NCBI GenBank assembly: GCA_023053685.1
Contig: JALIGW010000005.1
Coordinates: 47,023,242 to 47,087,241, forward strand
Direction: 5' to 3'
Length of the DNA: 64,000 nt
From: Diadophis punctatus similis
Taxonomy: Eukaryota; Chordata; Lepidosauria; Squamata; Dipsadidae
Made by a program: the position numbers and the translations under genes
The notes under the pieces: model-generated
Told to the model about the DNA's origin: nothing
The model's input: the letters and a program-made list of their open reading frames with translations, nothing else
Database searches by the model: none
Shown here: positions 1-14,145 of the stretch, piece after piece
Position numbering within the stretch: position 1 is the first letter of the stretch
Layout: every line of letters starts with the position of its first letter

Positions 1-3000
1 AATCATAATGTATCCAAACTTTTAAACTATTAAATGTTTGTATTTACATGCATTGTTGCATGTAAAAGAGAGGGAGGAGAGCATGCCTTATTTACTATAA
101 AGTAAGTGAAATACTTTGATGACAATAGATAGAAAGGAATTGTTTTATTCTGCCTTGTTTCATTTCAGTGAGTTGGACTAGGACTCTAGTTGTGTGCATT
201 TAGTTTGAAAAACGATCCCTTTTTCAGCAAGAACTTAACATGGAAATCAATGCAAATCTGAAAATGCCTATGTTTCTACAAGAATTCTTTTCTCAAGCAG
301 TTGTTGTCTCACTCTACTCCTTCTTAAGACACTATTGGCCCATAAGAAAGTAAGTTTGAAAGGAAGGCGAAACTGAAAATCACTAGCAGGCATAGAAAAA
401 CTGCACAACGGAACTACCCAAATAGTCTATCCATGATAGGGACTGATAAAATAATGCTATGTATTCATCTCAAGAAGCTTGCAATTATTTGTAAATCACA
501 GTGCCTAAAAAAATTAATGGGTTTTCATAATGCATGTTCTAATCTAATTCATGATTAAAATACCCTTTAAACACTTTTAGAATATTCTAGAGCTCTGATT
601 CAGTGACTTTATTACTAAATGCTGCTCCAAATGCGCTATTTCTATTAATACCATTTGCTCTTAAAATCCATGCAAATCTTACAAAAAGTAAAAGTCCACC
701 AGTTCCTTGCGCACTGCAGATACATTCTCCTAAATTCAATTTTAAACAAGAAGATATTCATGCATAGTTTTGTGCTTACACCCCACAGATTTCAGTCAAC
801 TTAGATGCTTTTCACTTTGCCAGGCATATAATCATAAACTGCAATCCCCCAAGGCCACACATGCCAGATCTGTGTTATGCTGTGCTGGTCTTAGCCTTCT
901 ATTTTTGCAGCAGCACTCCCCAATCCCAAACTAGCAAATTCCTCTTTATACTTGTAGGAGAAAGAACTTAGCACTACAGTGCAAGATTGTCCATAAGCTG
1001 GCTCTAATGTGTGCAGTTTCAGATCTTTGGATCATGGCAAAAGGCTACAACATTTTTAATGTCTCTGTGAGCTGACTCCAGGGCAACTAAGTGAACAATT
1101 ACTTGAAAGTTATTCGGTTGATTTCAATAGTACTACCCGAATGCAAGTGATAATTGGATCCTTTTTATCTTTGTTTCTTTTCATTTGGCTAAATAACAAC
1201 TCAAGGCCAAATTGATTCCTGGTGTAATTTCACTGAAATCACTATCCTTCTATTAAAATAGCCTTTTAATCACAAAACAAAACACTTTCCCAGTAGGGAT
1301 GTGATGTACATAGCCAGAATTTCCAAACCCTCTAATCAGTAAATGTTACTTTCTAGACTAATAAAGTAAGCTTTACCATTTCACAATATAATCTGCATTA
1401 TAATGACAAAGAACTTTAAATATTTTAATGGAAAACATATGGGAAGTTTCAGTACACAACTTGATTTAATGTGTTCTGGAGGTAAATATGATATTAACTC
1501 ATCCTCAGACTTCTACTAAAATTCCATGTAAAGCAAAAAAAAAAAAAAGACAATAGAGAAACAATAACCAGAAACAAAAATGTATAATGGATGTTTTTGT
1601 ATTTCAGTTACACATCCTGTTGGGAAAGGTCACTGAATCATTTATCTTGTTCAGTCTATATTAAAGACAACTCTTTAGGACTTATTGTGACTAGAATCAA
1701 AATCAGAATTTGAGAAAAATCAAATAGTGGTTTTAATACCAGCTTAAAAATAATATAACTGAGGGAAGAATACAGCCTTTACTATTAGTTTTATTATGCT
1801 ATGAGAAACTCTTGATTTCTGAAAATTCTGGGAAAAAGAAATTGGACTTGTTTTTGTATTAAACAAACACATATGGAAGAATGTTATTAAACTAATATTC
1901 TAAGCTTGTCATATCACACACACACAAAGTGGGATGCAGGAATATGTATACCAATTAGATGAAAGCAGAACAGTAAGTTTACTGAGCTTGATATTCACTT
2001 AATATTTCAAGACCTGTAAAAAGCAAGGAAGACAAAGCATTCAGTATATCAAACTATAATGTAACAATTTTTCACACTATTAAAAGCAACAATACATAAG
2101 AAGGCTAATATGTGTACCTAAAGCTCACACTGAAGCAAGTTCAGCTGCCAAAGGGGCAGACCATTGCCAAAGAGGCAGACCCTTGTCACTTCATCAGTGA
2201 GATCAATACAATATATAAATTGTACCACAAACAGAATTTTCTTCTAATAGTCTTTCTTCTAAGACTATTATGGACTGCAACCATATTTATTTCTGTAAAT
2301 ATGGAAGGGTGTCATAGAAACTATTTCCAAATGAATATCAGAATCTGTCATTCAGAAAAATCCGTAGATCTGAAAAACACTTCATATTTTAATCCCTTTT
2401 CTTCTAACTGAAATATCCCTGGGTGGATACAGTAGTAACAGGTTAGACCCAGATTGAGCCAGTCATGACTAACTTGTCCCACTGATTTTAACAGGAGCAA
2501 AGCATGACTAACTTAATCTGGATCCAACCCAAAACTGACAATGGGACTTGTGACATGCCTTCTTTTGCCTTTAGCAGCTGCATAATAAACATAAATGCAC
2601 ATGGCACCACATGTTTTCTTGTAATTTAATATTTTCCAATTCTGCCATTAAGCTGAAACAAGCAACTGACTTATCATGTACAGGCCAGGAATTGTTTAGC
2701 TTTGGTGACTACAGAAACATTAAATGAAAAATACCTCAGCATTAATATACCCAGAGTCAGTCAGTTTTACCACACACTTCACACATCTTGCAAAATTTGA
2801 ACAAAACCAGTGCTTCGGGCAACTGAGTAATATTATAAAACCAGAGCCAAGCCATCATGAATGCAGAGGTTGAAACAAGTGTTTTAGACTCATGAAGAAA
2901 CAGTGAGGGATATTTCGTAAGCATTTTTGGCTAATCATGAATAATATCAATTGTGAACGAAATCTGATTTGCCTGTCTGTGGCATACATAGCACTAATTT

Positions 3001-3294
3001 AGAATTACCTTTCTTTCCTTTAACTCAACTTGTGAATGTTCCTGATCTGCCAATTGGACTGCATTAATTCCAAATCAAATTTTAACTACTACTTGCAGGC
3101 AATTTTTATTTACTTCATAAAAATTCATTATGGAGCTAACAACTTCAATCAATAATTTGAAACTTCTAATTCCAACATGACTTATTTTAAAATAATGCAG
3201 ACAGAGGAAGAAAATCATCTATTTTTGCTTTTTTTCCCTTGTCTAGTATCTTTTAAACATAGTGTCCAAATTCATTTATATTAAAGGTAAATTC
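1..3294. other. Intron 4, AT-rich, no recognisable gene
   Basis: AT-rich DNA without exon-like blocks. A 13-bp A-run lies near 1537. At 2415-2540 the phrase CATGACTAACTT occurs twice about 40 bp apart within reptile-repeat-like text, possibly an old unclassified repeat. Confidence 0.5.
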
Positions 3295-3367
3295 TTTTCA
3301 TAAACATGTCATATATATATGACATGTTTATGAAAATATTGAATATTTTCAATATATATATATTGAA
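3295..3367. repeat. Three chained perfect palindromes
   Basis: A 42-bp perfect palindrome (3295-3336, arms TTTTCATAAACATGTCATAT plus one base), then a 9+1+9 bp one (3332-3350) and a 20-bp one (3348-3367), each sharing its edge with the next. The stretch is AT-rich and likely to extrude cruciforms. No transposon signature. Confidence 0.95.
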
Positions 3368-4595
3368 GTATAAGTGCACTCAAGACAGAAATAGGTTTTG
3401 CATATAAAACAAACCATCCTGACTTTCCACTAAAGTATTAACAAAACGTAGTCTTTTTTAAAAAAGAAAAAGTTAAGGTTAATTGGAACAATTTTATTTT
3501 AATTGGCATGCCAATTGTGGAATTCTCATTATTAAAATTAAACAAAATGTTGGGCTTAGTTATGCAAAATATTTTAAATTACATGATCTAAATGGCTTTT
3601 CATTTAATTCAACACTACAAACAAACAGAGTTGATTAATAAATAGAATATTTTGAAGTGAGCATTTCTTTCAAGTAAGAAGATATGGGATCACACGCTGA
3701 ATTCATTCATTCCCTTCTATTTTTAAGGATTCTTTTTTTACTATTGCTTTGTGCAATACTATATTCTTTTAAAAAAATCATTGTAAGTCACCTTGGTAAT
3801 TCTTGATTCATCAAATACATGAAATAACAAATAGATGAAGACATTTTCTAGGAAAATGTTAGCTCAAAAGCAAAAAAAAAAAGTAAAGTAAAATAAAATA
3901 TTTCATGTATTATGTTTTAACTAACAAATAACACATCAGGTTGCAATACATTTCTGAGTATCAAAATATTTGTCGTCAGCATTAATTCTGCCACTATTTA
4001 GTGGAAATGTTTATGACAATTGCTGAGCTGAGTAGCCATTTGGTAAGAAGCCGCACCACTGATAGAAAAACAGGTACAAGATCTCTGCATCTAGATCCTT
4101 TTGAATTCAGATGTGTTAGGACCTATAACTTAGTTTGGTTTTATATAAAACCTAATCTCTTTCTGCAAGTACTGCTGGCAAGCATTCCTCACTCAAAGCA
4201 CTGTAATTAGATATTCCTTGATGAACTGTTTTCTGTGATTAGAAGATAAATCTGTCAATTGCTCAACTCAATTCCAGAAAAAAAGTAGTTTTGTTTTGCT
4301 TTTTGTAGACACAGTGTCTGCTTTTCTACAACATTCTGAAAAGCAAAATCACTGGAGCTGTCTCCATTCAATGCAAAGATCCATTTTGAATTGGCTCTGG
4401 GTTCTCTGAGGACTCACATAAAAATGGAGCCCAGAAGCAAGCAGGGTCTTTTAGGTTTCAGAACGTGGATAATTCCAGTGCACAGTTAAAACCGACCATT
4501 ATATTGTATTGGTATATAACACCAAAAAATAGAAAAATTCATTTTCTTCACAAAAGCTGTGCTAAAAAAGAAATGGGGTAAAGGGAACGGATAAG
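3368..4595. other. Intron 4, no recognisable feature
   Basis: AT-rich sequence, no coding or repeat signal recognised beyond homopolymer runs. Confidence 0.5.
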
Positions 4596-4603
4596 CTGTA
4601 GGG

Positions 4604-4736
4604 TAGAGGTGGGGAACTATGGCCTCTTTATGACTTGTGGACTTCAACTTCCAGAATTCCTGAGCCAGCCATGCTGTTTCAAGGAATTCGGGGATTGGTC
4701 CATAGGTCATAAAAGGGCCATAGTTCCCGACCCTTG
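4604..4736. mobile_element. hAT-like MITE (palindromic), copy 1
   Basis: A 133-bp imperfect hairpin element whose halves contain TGGACTTCAACTTCCAGAAT and its diverged complement. Flanks CTGTAGGG (4596-4603) and CTGTAGAG (4737-4744) are 8-bp duplications matching at 7 positions. Same family type as 8924-9065 and 60179-60312, but more diverged. Confidence 0.8.
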
Positions 4737-5399
4737 CTGTAGAGTTATAATAAAACTGAGCTGTTGTCTGAAAATTCTAAATAATTCTTATTAATTAATT
4801 AATTAATTTAATTTTCATGCTGTCTGATGCCATCATAAAAATGAGCAAACAGAAGTACAATAAATGAATTCAAAATTAATAAAATTAATTTTAACAAGAT
4901 AGTTAAAAGATGGCAATCCAGAGATCAGATCAGTACAGAGAATATCTCAAACAGGGGTTTCCCATTCTAGATGCCATCAGGATAGAGCTTTCTGGATCTC
5001 TGTCTTACATTTAAGGAAGCTTTGTTATTGAGTTTCTCAAATTACTTCATAAGGAAGTTAAATAACACTATCTTCAAATAAGAACCACATTCAAGAGAGA
5101 GGTTCTTTTCAAGAACAGCGGACTAGAGACAGAGTGAGAAATAGTACTGAAGATTCCCGTATTTCACTCCTTTATATTTTTTACTGGGTGTGATTATACA
5201 GTCAGTGTCAAGTTAAAAAAAAGGTTGAAAGTCACGTCACTGGATGGAGCATAGAGCCATCATACCCTTCCATCTCTGAGTAGAGAGATTGTAATCTGAA
5301 TACATCTGCAGAGGCCATTCAAGTAGATAATGTATAGACATATTAGGTTAACTGCCATTGATGAGCTGGCTTGGTTTGAAATACACAGTAAACAAATTA
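4737..5399. other. Intron 4, no recognisable feature
   Basis: AT-rich DNA with an AATTAATT repeat near 4790-4808. No gene signal. Confidence 0.45.
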
Positions 5400-6353
5400 C
5401 CATATTTTTCAGAGTATAAGACGCTCCAGAGTATAAGACGCACATTAGTTTTTGGGGAGGAAAACAAGAAAAAAAATCTGCCTCTGGATTCATCGGTATT
5501 CATCTAGTTAACGTCCTTGCAGCAAATAGCAAACAGCCTGGTCAGCTTCAGCACCTTATTGCAGCCTGATTTAGCATGAGCAGCTGATTGGTGGGTGGAT
5601 CAGCCTCCCGGAAAACCCCCAATCAACTGTTCCAGGCTGCAGGGATTGCCACAAACCATCGCCGCCTCCATGCCTCACGTTTTTTGCCTCTGGGCCTCCA
5701 CACATCGCATTTTTGGCCTCCAAACGCTCTGTTTTAGACCCATTCTAGGCTGCGGGGATAGCCACAGCACATCGCCACCAATTGCTGCCTCCGCGAATCG
5801 TGTTTTCGGCCTCCATTTTTGCCTCTGCGCATCACGTTTTTGGGCAGTTCCAGGTGGTGGGGATTGCCGCTGCTGCCACTGATCCCCATTGCCTGGAACT
5901 GCCCAAAAATGCGATGCATGAAGGCCAAAAATTGGGTGTGCTGAGGCCAAAAACGTGATGCACAGAAGCTGAAAACACAATGCGCAGAGGCGGTGATCAG
6001 CAGCGATGTGCTGTGGCAATCTCCACAGCCTGGAATGGGTCTAAAATGGAGCGTTCAGAGGCAGAAAGCATGAAGCACGGAGGCCAAAAATGTGATGCAC
6101 AGAGGCCAAAAATGTGACACACGGAGGCCAAAAACACAAGGCACAGATGCGGCAATGTGCTGTGGCGATCCCCGCAGTCTGGAACAGGTCTAAAGCAGCG
6201 TGCAGAGGCCAAAAATGCGATGCACAGAGGCGCAAAATAGCCAAAGGGTGGGGAGTAGTGGGTGGGCGGGGCTACATTTGGTGTATAAGACCCACCCAAA
6301 TTTTCACCCTCTTTTGGGGGGGGGAAGTGTGTCTTATACACTGAAAAATATGG
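5400..6353. mobile_element. Fold-back non-autonomous DNA transposon with TA target duplication
   Basis: The terminal inverted repeats read CCATATTTTTCAGAGTATAA on the left and the complement, with one change (CCATATTTTTCAGTGTATAA), on the right, flanked by TA (5398-5399 and 6354-6355). The 954-bp inside is GC-rich. It forms a long imperfect palindrome centred near 5873 and holds about 24-bp direct repeats (AGGCCAAAAATGTGATGCAC type) at about 5930-6230. Long open frames over it are by-products of the repeats. TA flanks suggest the Tc1/mariner type, but no transposase is present to confirm. Confidence 0.75.
5832..6240. repeat. Internal minisatellite of about 24-bp units in the fold-back element
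   Basis: Units of the type GAGGCCAAAAATGCGATGCA recur with substitutions and small length changes, in one orientation right of the 5873 centre and in the opposite one on the left. Confidence 0.75.
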
Positions 6354-8056
6354 TATTAGCAAATGACACATGATGAATATATAAATATATAGAAAAAATG
6401 AAATCAAACCATACTCCATTTGAAGAAAATAAGCAACCAGATTCATGAAACAGTTAATTCTGTCAGCTACAAACTATTTAGTTTGCATTACTATTTATAT
6501 TAATTTTCAACAGACTAGTAACAATAAACCAAATTCAGACAACATCCTGTCTGTTACTTTCACACTTTTGCCCATTAAATAAGAAAGTGAGAATGTGGGC
6601 TAACTTACCCAATGCAATGTAGAATGGGTTGACTGAAAAAATAACCATGATGGATGTGCATTCCCAAAAAAAATCAACCTTAAAAGATACCTGTGAGGCA
6701 CTTTTAATACCCCAGCGATTCTTCCACCCCAAATAACCAATCTACTTGATTTGGAGAAACATGCTTTCATTTTACATCCTAATATTACTGTAACAAAAAA
6801 TTGGCCTGATGCTTACTCTACTGCACTTAGAATGTACTTACTTACTTAGAACCTTATCTTTAAAAGTCATGGGCACCTTGTAACTGAATATATACACACT
6901 GAAGTAATCCTGCCAGCATGTCTACTATGATTAACACTTTAATTAAATAAGGGACTTTTTAACAAGTTCTTGAAACTAAAGGCCGGTTTTTTAAGTTACT
7001 TGAACAGTGCAGCTATACACTCTACATATTGTAGACTCCCTAGAGTCTAGACTCTAGAGTATGTTTTGTGGTATCCTAAATAGAAAATGATAAAGAATGC
7101 AAAAACTGTAGTTTTGCATATAAATAGCTTTATTGACTTCCAGAATTAACTATAATCTATCTTCTGTTTACTACAGTTTATAGTGTCAAAGCTAAAATTG
7201 AATGTGTTGAGTATTGCTAACAGGTGAGCTGTTTTAATCACATTACTGAGCAGGAAGTTCCATTAAACCTGGTTGTTCTAATTCTTACAGACTAAATACG
7301 CATTGTATCATACTGGATACTTGTTTCATTTAATCTGGGGAAAAAACCAAGTCCTGTATTTAAAATAGGACTAATAAACACAGCTTCATTTAATAGCTTG
7401 CATGGTTTTTATTGGAAGAAGTATAACAAAGGTTCCGTTTTAACTAATTGCAGGTGCTATGCATTATTGTTCTCATCAAATTAGACAGGATTTGTATATA
7501 TATGTATTTGTATTAAAATCCTTCTTTGTGTCTACATATATTGCCATATTGCCTATGGGGATCTATGAAATTCAATTATTGCCCATGGGATTTGTAGGAT
7601 TAAATCAATCATTTAATCTCATATATCCCCATAGGCAATGTGATCATTAATACAAAGGGGGAATTAAAAATATATACATACATGCACATTAAAAAAAAGA
7701 TTTTCCAAAGCAAACAAATTGAAATTATCCTAAGCATCTCAGGAATTATAATATAAAATGAAATGTATAAGAATACAATGAGCTAGTGCCAGGTAGTAGA
7801 AATAGCTAATTACTAATTAGTATTTGGGAGAGATGCTAAAATGTCCTTTTCAGATGTTAATTTCTACTTCTGAAACAAAGAAGAAACATTAAGCTACACA
7901 AGACATATCGATTTGCCTAATTAACTGTCTTTTGCAATTCTCCTATTTGCAAAGATAAACAGTATAGAATGGAGCAAATGTTGCATAATTTACTTATATT
8001 GTAACAAACCAGTACTGATTTAAAATTGTTAATTCCTCTTGTAATAAACATTTAAA
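6354..8056. other. Intron 4, AT-rich; one small inverted repeat
   Basis: No gene signal. Near 7546-7640 the 15-bp ATTGCCTATGGGGAT occurs again as its reverse complement about 60 bp later, with a related ATTGCCCATGGGAT between; it may be the core of a small hairpin element. Confidence 0.5.
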
Positions 8057-8551
8057 AATTGATTTTCAAGGGGATGAGGGAACAGCATAGATGTGAAAAT
8101 TGCTCAAAAGAAAAAAAGGAAAGATAGATGGTCCAGTGATTGTTAAAAATCTAGTGGGAAGCTGTTTTGTACTCTTGTAGACAATTTTACATCCTTGTAA
8201 ACTGGGACTGCTTGTCTATTTGGCCCTTGTATTTGTAACATTCAAAAGAAGGTGCAATGGTACAATGAAAAGTGAATACTGTATTTTCAAATTGTTTTGA
8301 AACAAGCTTTTGTGTTTTGGTATTTTGTAGTTTTGCTGCATTTCCCATTGCTATTTTATAAACCACGACAAAGAATTCCCAACAATCCATCAAGCTCAAC
8401 TTTGCTTAATTTCTTCTCTCCAAAGCATATTATGATATTAAATACTAAACTATAATTCTAATCTCAGTTTTTTGCTAAGCATTTTTATTGGTACTAAGCC
8501 AAAAGAGAAATTTTTCTGTTAGCTGTTCCCTCATCCCTTTGAAAATCAATT
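8057..8551. mobile_element. Putative MITE with 29-bp terminal inverted repeats
   Basis: The 29-bp segments at 8057-8085 and 8523-8551 are reverse complements with one mismatch (core GGATGAGGGAACAG). The 437 bp between are AT-rich and non-coding. No clear target duplication found; family unknown. Confidence 0.6.
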
Positions 8552-8923
8552 GTTCTCAGTATTGTAATTGCATTTCAGAATAAGAGAATCTATGATATAA
8601 ATGGTTTAGTCCAAAAGTTTAATTTTTCATTTTTTCTGCTAACAGAAAAAAACCCAAAACTGATAGATTTTCAACTGTAATCAAATTTCATTTGAAAACA
8701 TTTTTGCAGAGTTGCCTAAGCTGGTCTTTAAAATTATATAGAATGACCTAACTAGCTCAGATCCAATGAGATACAGGATGACTTTACACTTTGTGGGCTG
8801 CCACAGGAGTGATTATGGATGTAATATGTTCCACATATTGGCAGAGTAAAATTTGGATCCATACAGAATGAGTTATCTTACGGTTCAGTTAATATTAGGT
8901 GAGGTTATCAAAAATGGAAGCAA

Positions 8924-9065
8924 CAGGGGTGGCCAAACTACAGCTCTTTGAGGACCTGTGGACTTCAACTCCCAGAATTCCTGAGCTAGCTATTCATGGC
9001 TGGTTGAGGAATTCTGGGAGTTGAAGTCCACAGGTCCTCAAAGAGCTGTAGTTTGGCCACCCCTG
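8924..9065. mobile_element. hAT-like MITE (palindromic), copy 2
   Basis: A 142-bp near-perfect hairpin with ends CAGGGGTGGCCAAACTACAG and its complement. It shares GTGGACTTCAACTCCCAGAA with the other two copies. No 8-bp duplication was found here. Confidence 0.85.
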
Positions 9066-9673
9066 AGCTAAACTTAATTTGATGGCACAAAACGACTGAT
9101 TTGGTGTATAGCTCCAACCACCATGTAATCAGATTGTGTATTATGTAAGTAAAGAACTTTTGCTTAATTTTACTAAAAAGCAAAACATTATGACAAATAT
9201 TTAAAGCAGTTTAATAGAATGTAAGCATTTTAATTAAGCATACAGTTAAACTGAACAAAATTTTACAACTATAAGACTTTTATTTTAAAAAGTATTCATT
9301 TAATCCATATTCCACTTTTCATTTCAAAAAATGACGTACCAAAGAAACTTTCTTCCGGAGAAGAATAGTCAATTTTGATCAAGAACTATGAAGTATCCAT
9401 AAACTGGAACCAGAGATAGCCATATGTTTTCCAAAAAAAGGCTTCTGTAGATATATGAGCTATCTTAATGCATTTCTGAAGCTTACCTTATTTTGGATTT
9501 AATTGATTACAACAAATGCTGCTCTGGACAATTTCCTGCAAAGGTTGTTTGACCTTTAATCTGGCAGGAATGCCTGCCACTATATGCACAAAGAGCTACA
9601 ATAGCTTTTTGATTCTGGCCGATCAGCTTGAAACTCAGTAACTGCTACTTTGAGGGAGATGGGTACATAAATG
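9066..9673. other. Intron 4, no recognisable feature
   Basis: AT-rich, no coding or repeat signal recognised. Confidence 0.45.
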
Positions 9674-11204
<1,531 letters not shown>

Positions 11205-11624
11205 TTTTTTTATAAAAAAAACATTTATTTTATTACATTTGTAAAGATGCCATCTTATCAAAAGTGACTCTGGGTAACAGATAGGAAAACAGGTAAAACA
11301 ATAAAGATAAAAAGAGCAAATACAAAAATATGAAAATAATATTAAAAATAAATAGTATAAAAACAGATATACAAATCCTAGGCAAAGAGAGAGTAAAAAT
11401 AGTCAACTCAGGAATGGACCCATCTAATCAAGTCTTTGGTTCACTGGGAGCTTCAGGTCTGATATATCCAGTTCTTGAAGGGCTTCCAGAATGTCAAAGG
11501 GATGGAGCTAATTTAATTTCAGGGAGAAGAATGATCAGTAAGGTAGGCACCATAGCAAAGGAGGCATATCTCCTAGGATCTGCCAAATGTAGGCCCCTGG
11601 GTGATGGTATCCACAGCATGCCTT

Positions 11625-11820
11625 CAATGTTCCCTCTGACATTAGAAAATGCCGTGCGGCAATTGGAAACTGCTGCGTGGCGTTTTCTTATCACGTGCGC
11701 GGCCGCGCTTCAATGTTCCCTCTGACATTAGAAAATGCCACGCGGCAGTTGGAAACTGCTACACTGCGTTTTCTTATCACGTGCGCGGCTGCGCAGCCGC
11801 ACAGCTTAGAGGAAACATTG
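11625..11820. mobile_element. hAT-like MITE with internal 86-bp tandem duplication
   Basis: The ends are inverted (CAATGTTCCCTCT... and ...AGAGGAAACATTG), flanked by 8-bp repeats matching 7 of 8 (CATGCCTT at 11617-11624, CATGCTTT at 11821-11828), as expected for hAT transposition. The left part is repeated with an 86-bp period (starts at 11625 and 11711). The inner part is CpG-rich (GTGCGCGGCCGCG), unusual in this AT-rich intron. It lies inside the L2 3' region. Confidence 0.75.
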
Positions 11821-12174
11821 CATGCTTTCACTTCCAGATCGAATGGGGCAGGTTGATGAAACCAGGGAGTGGCAGTCTCTCAGATAATCCGTCCCCATGC
11901 CACAAAGTGTTTTAAAGGTCAAAAACAGCACATTGAATTAGAATTAGGGTTCAGATGAAGCCTGTTGTTCCCCATCCAGATCCTCACAGATTCCTTGGAC
12001 ATGCATTATTTAATTCACCAGGGATGGAGACATAGAATTGGATATCATTAGCATGATGATAGATGACTCACTCCATAGCTTCAATTGCATGTTGAAAAGG
12101 AAAGGACAAAGCAGCAAACCTCACTCCACATAGTAGGGGCAAGAGTGGACCTCTCCTCCCTAACCAACATAGAT

Positions 12175-13415
12175 TGGAATCAATCATTAACCAATCCATT
12201 ACCCTCCACTTAGAGACAAACAACCCACTCTCCAACAAACAATTTGGTTTCAGAAAAAAATTATCCTGTAACCTGCAACTCCTACACTGCAAAAACATAT
12301 GGACTACACAACTCGAACAGGGCAAAGCAATAGACGCAATTTACATAGACTTCTGTAAAACCTTTGATTCAGTGGTACACGACAAACTACTTCTAAACCT
12401 AAAATCTTAGGCATCTCTGGACCCCTGCATAATTGGATAGCTGCATTCCTGTCAAACAGACAACAAATGGTCAAAATAGGGAGTGCCCTATCAAATCCTG
12501 CACCTGTTAACAGCGGTGTCCCCAAAGGCAGCATTTTATACTCTCTTTATACTTTACATAAATGACCTTTGCGATCATATTATAAGCAACTGCGTTCTCT
12601 TCGTTGATGATGTAAAACTATTTAATACCACCGACAATGCTGCTACCCTTCAAAAAGACCTTTACTATGTGTCAGAATGGTCAAACAATTGGCAACTTCA
12701 AATCTCAACCAACAAATGTTCTGTCTTATGCATTGGCAAAAAAGATCAGAACACAAAATACAAGCTGGGTGGACACAACCTTGTAGGCGACCCTCACTCT
12801 GTCAATGACCTTGGAGTACTCATCTCTAATGATCTAGGTGCCAGAGCCCACTGTAAGAACATTGCCAAATAGGCATTAAGAGTTGTTAACCTAATCTTGC
12901 ATAGCTTCTTCTCTGGTAATATTGTACTGCTATCCAGAGCATACAAAACATTTGCTAGACCAATTCTTGAATACAGCTCATCTATCTGGAATCCGTACTG
13001 CATATCAGACATTAATACAATTGGGCAAGTCCAGAGATATTTCACATGAAGAGTCCTCCACTCCTCTACTCGCAACAGAATACCTTATGCCACCAGACTT
13101 GAAATTTTGGGCTTAGGCAACTTAGAACTACGCCGTCTTCAGTCTGACCTAAGCGTAGTATATAAAATTATCTGCTACAATATCCTACTTGTCAATGACT
13201 ACTTCAGCTTCAACCACAACAATACACGAGCACACAATAGATACAAACTTAAGGTAAACTGCTCCAAACTCGATTGCAGAAAATATGACTTCAGCAACAG
13301 AGTGGTCAATGCATGGAATGCACTACCTGACTCCGTAGTTTCTTCCCCAAATCCCCAAAACTTTAACCTTAGACTGTCTACTGTCGACCTCACCCCATTC
13401 CTAAGAGGTCTGTAA
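12175..13415 (+). pseudogene. CR1-clade LINE reverse transcriptase remnant
   Basis: Read in shifting frames it gives RT blocks KQFGFRKKLSCNLQLL, IDAIYIDFCKTFDSVVHDKL, FLSNRQQMVKIGS, LYINDL and the catalytic FVDDVKLFNT (FADD in the sister copies), then the C-terminal domain through NAWNALPDSVVSSPNP to a natural stop. Frameshifts near 12410 and 12530 and stops at about 12870 and 13048 inactivate it. Endonuclease and 5' RT sequences are missing, the usual LINE 5' truncation. Confidence 0.85.
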
Positions 13416-13543
13416 GGGGCATGCATAAGCGCACCAATGTGCCTACCATCCCTGTCCTAATGTTCCCTTTTATTCGTATCCATTTCATGTATTCATAATC
13501 ATGTTTACACTTATATCTGTTATCTAATAAATGCTTGATGAAA

Positions 13544-13582
<39 letters not shown>

Positions 13583-13613
13583 ACAAATAAATAAATAAAT
13601 AAATAAATAAAAT
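12175..13613 (+). mobile_element. CR1-clade (jockey superfamily) LINE, 5'-truncated, (AAAT)n tail
   Basis: Same family as the copies at 60700-64000. It holds a broken RT ORF, a 3' UTR (13413-13540) and an (AAAT)n tail (13541-13613). It is inserted into the L2 element. Compared with the three copies in the minus-strand nest it has the same 3' UTR landmarks (GCATGCATAAGCGCACC) and the same tail. Confidence 0.85.
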
Positions 13614-13639
13614 AAAAATCAAAAGAAAAAGGTGAACTA

Positions 13640-14145
13640 GCACAACACAATATCAGCCACGGCAATCTTCTGAGCTGATCCAGAAGAGTACCATGATCAA
13701 TAGTATTGAAAGTTGCCAAGAAGTCAAGTAGGGGAAAGATGCATGTCCATGCCAACGATCATTCAAAAACATGTTCAGTGTTGTTTCCATCCCATACCCA
13801 TGTCTGAATCCTGATTGAAAAGAATCAATTTAATCTGCTTCCTCCATGGCCCTCTGAAGTTGTTATGGAACCACCTTCTCTATCATGTTCCCCAAGAATG
13901 AGATTGAGATATTGGACAAAAATTGTCCAGAATGGTGGGATCCAGTGATGGCTTCTAGAATGGGAAAAACCAAGACCTCTTTTAAGATGTAAAGGAACAG
14001 CTCTCTCATTCAAAGAATAATTAATGGGAATCCACTTACACATCACCCCAAGCTGCTTTAACGAGCCAGGAGGAGCATGAATCAGGTGGCCATGTTCACA
14101 GTCCTGAGGCCAACATGTCCAAACCATTCCCAAATAATCAGGCAA
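13640..14145 (-). pseudogene. L2 reverse transcriptase remnant
   Basis: On the minus strand, after shifting frames, the L2 motifs LSNISISFLGNMIEKVV, PQQLQRAMEEAD, SFQSGFRHGYGMETT and NTIDHGTLLDQLRRL appear in the correct order. There is a stop before IDSFQSG and the frame changes between blocks, so it is not functional. The CR1-clade insertion cuts it on the low-coordinate side. Confidence 0.8.

Noticed and set aside
5930..6240. CRISPR-like array of about 24-bp repeats
   Set aside because: Repeats are imperfect and nearly contiguous without unique spacers, and they lie inside a transposon in vertebrate DNA.
5595..6446. Overlapping open frames in the GC-rich block
   Set aside because: They follow the repeats of the fold-back element and have no domain; the stops are missing because of composition.
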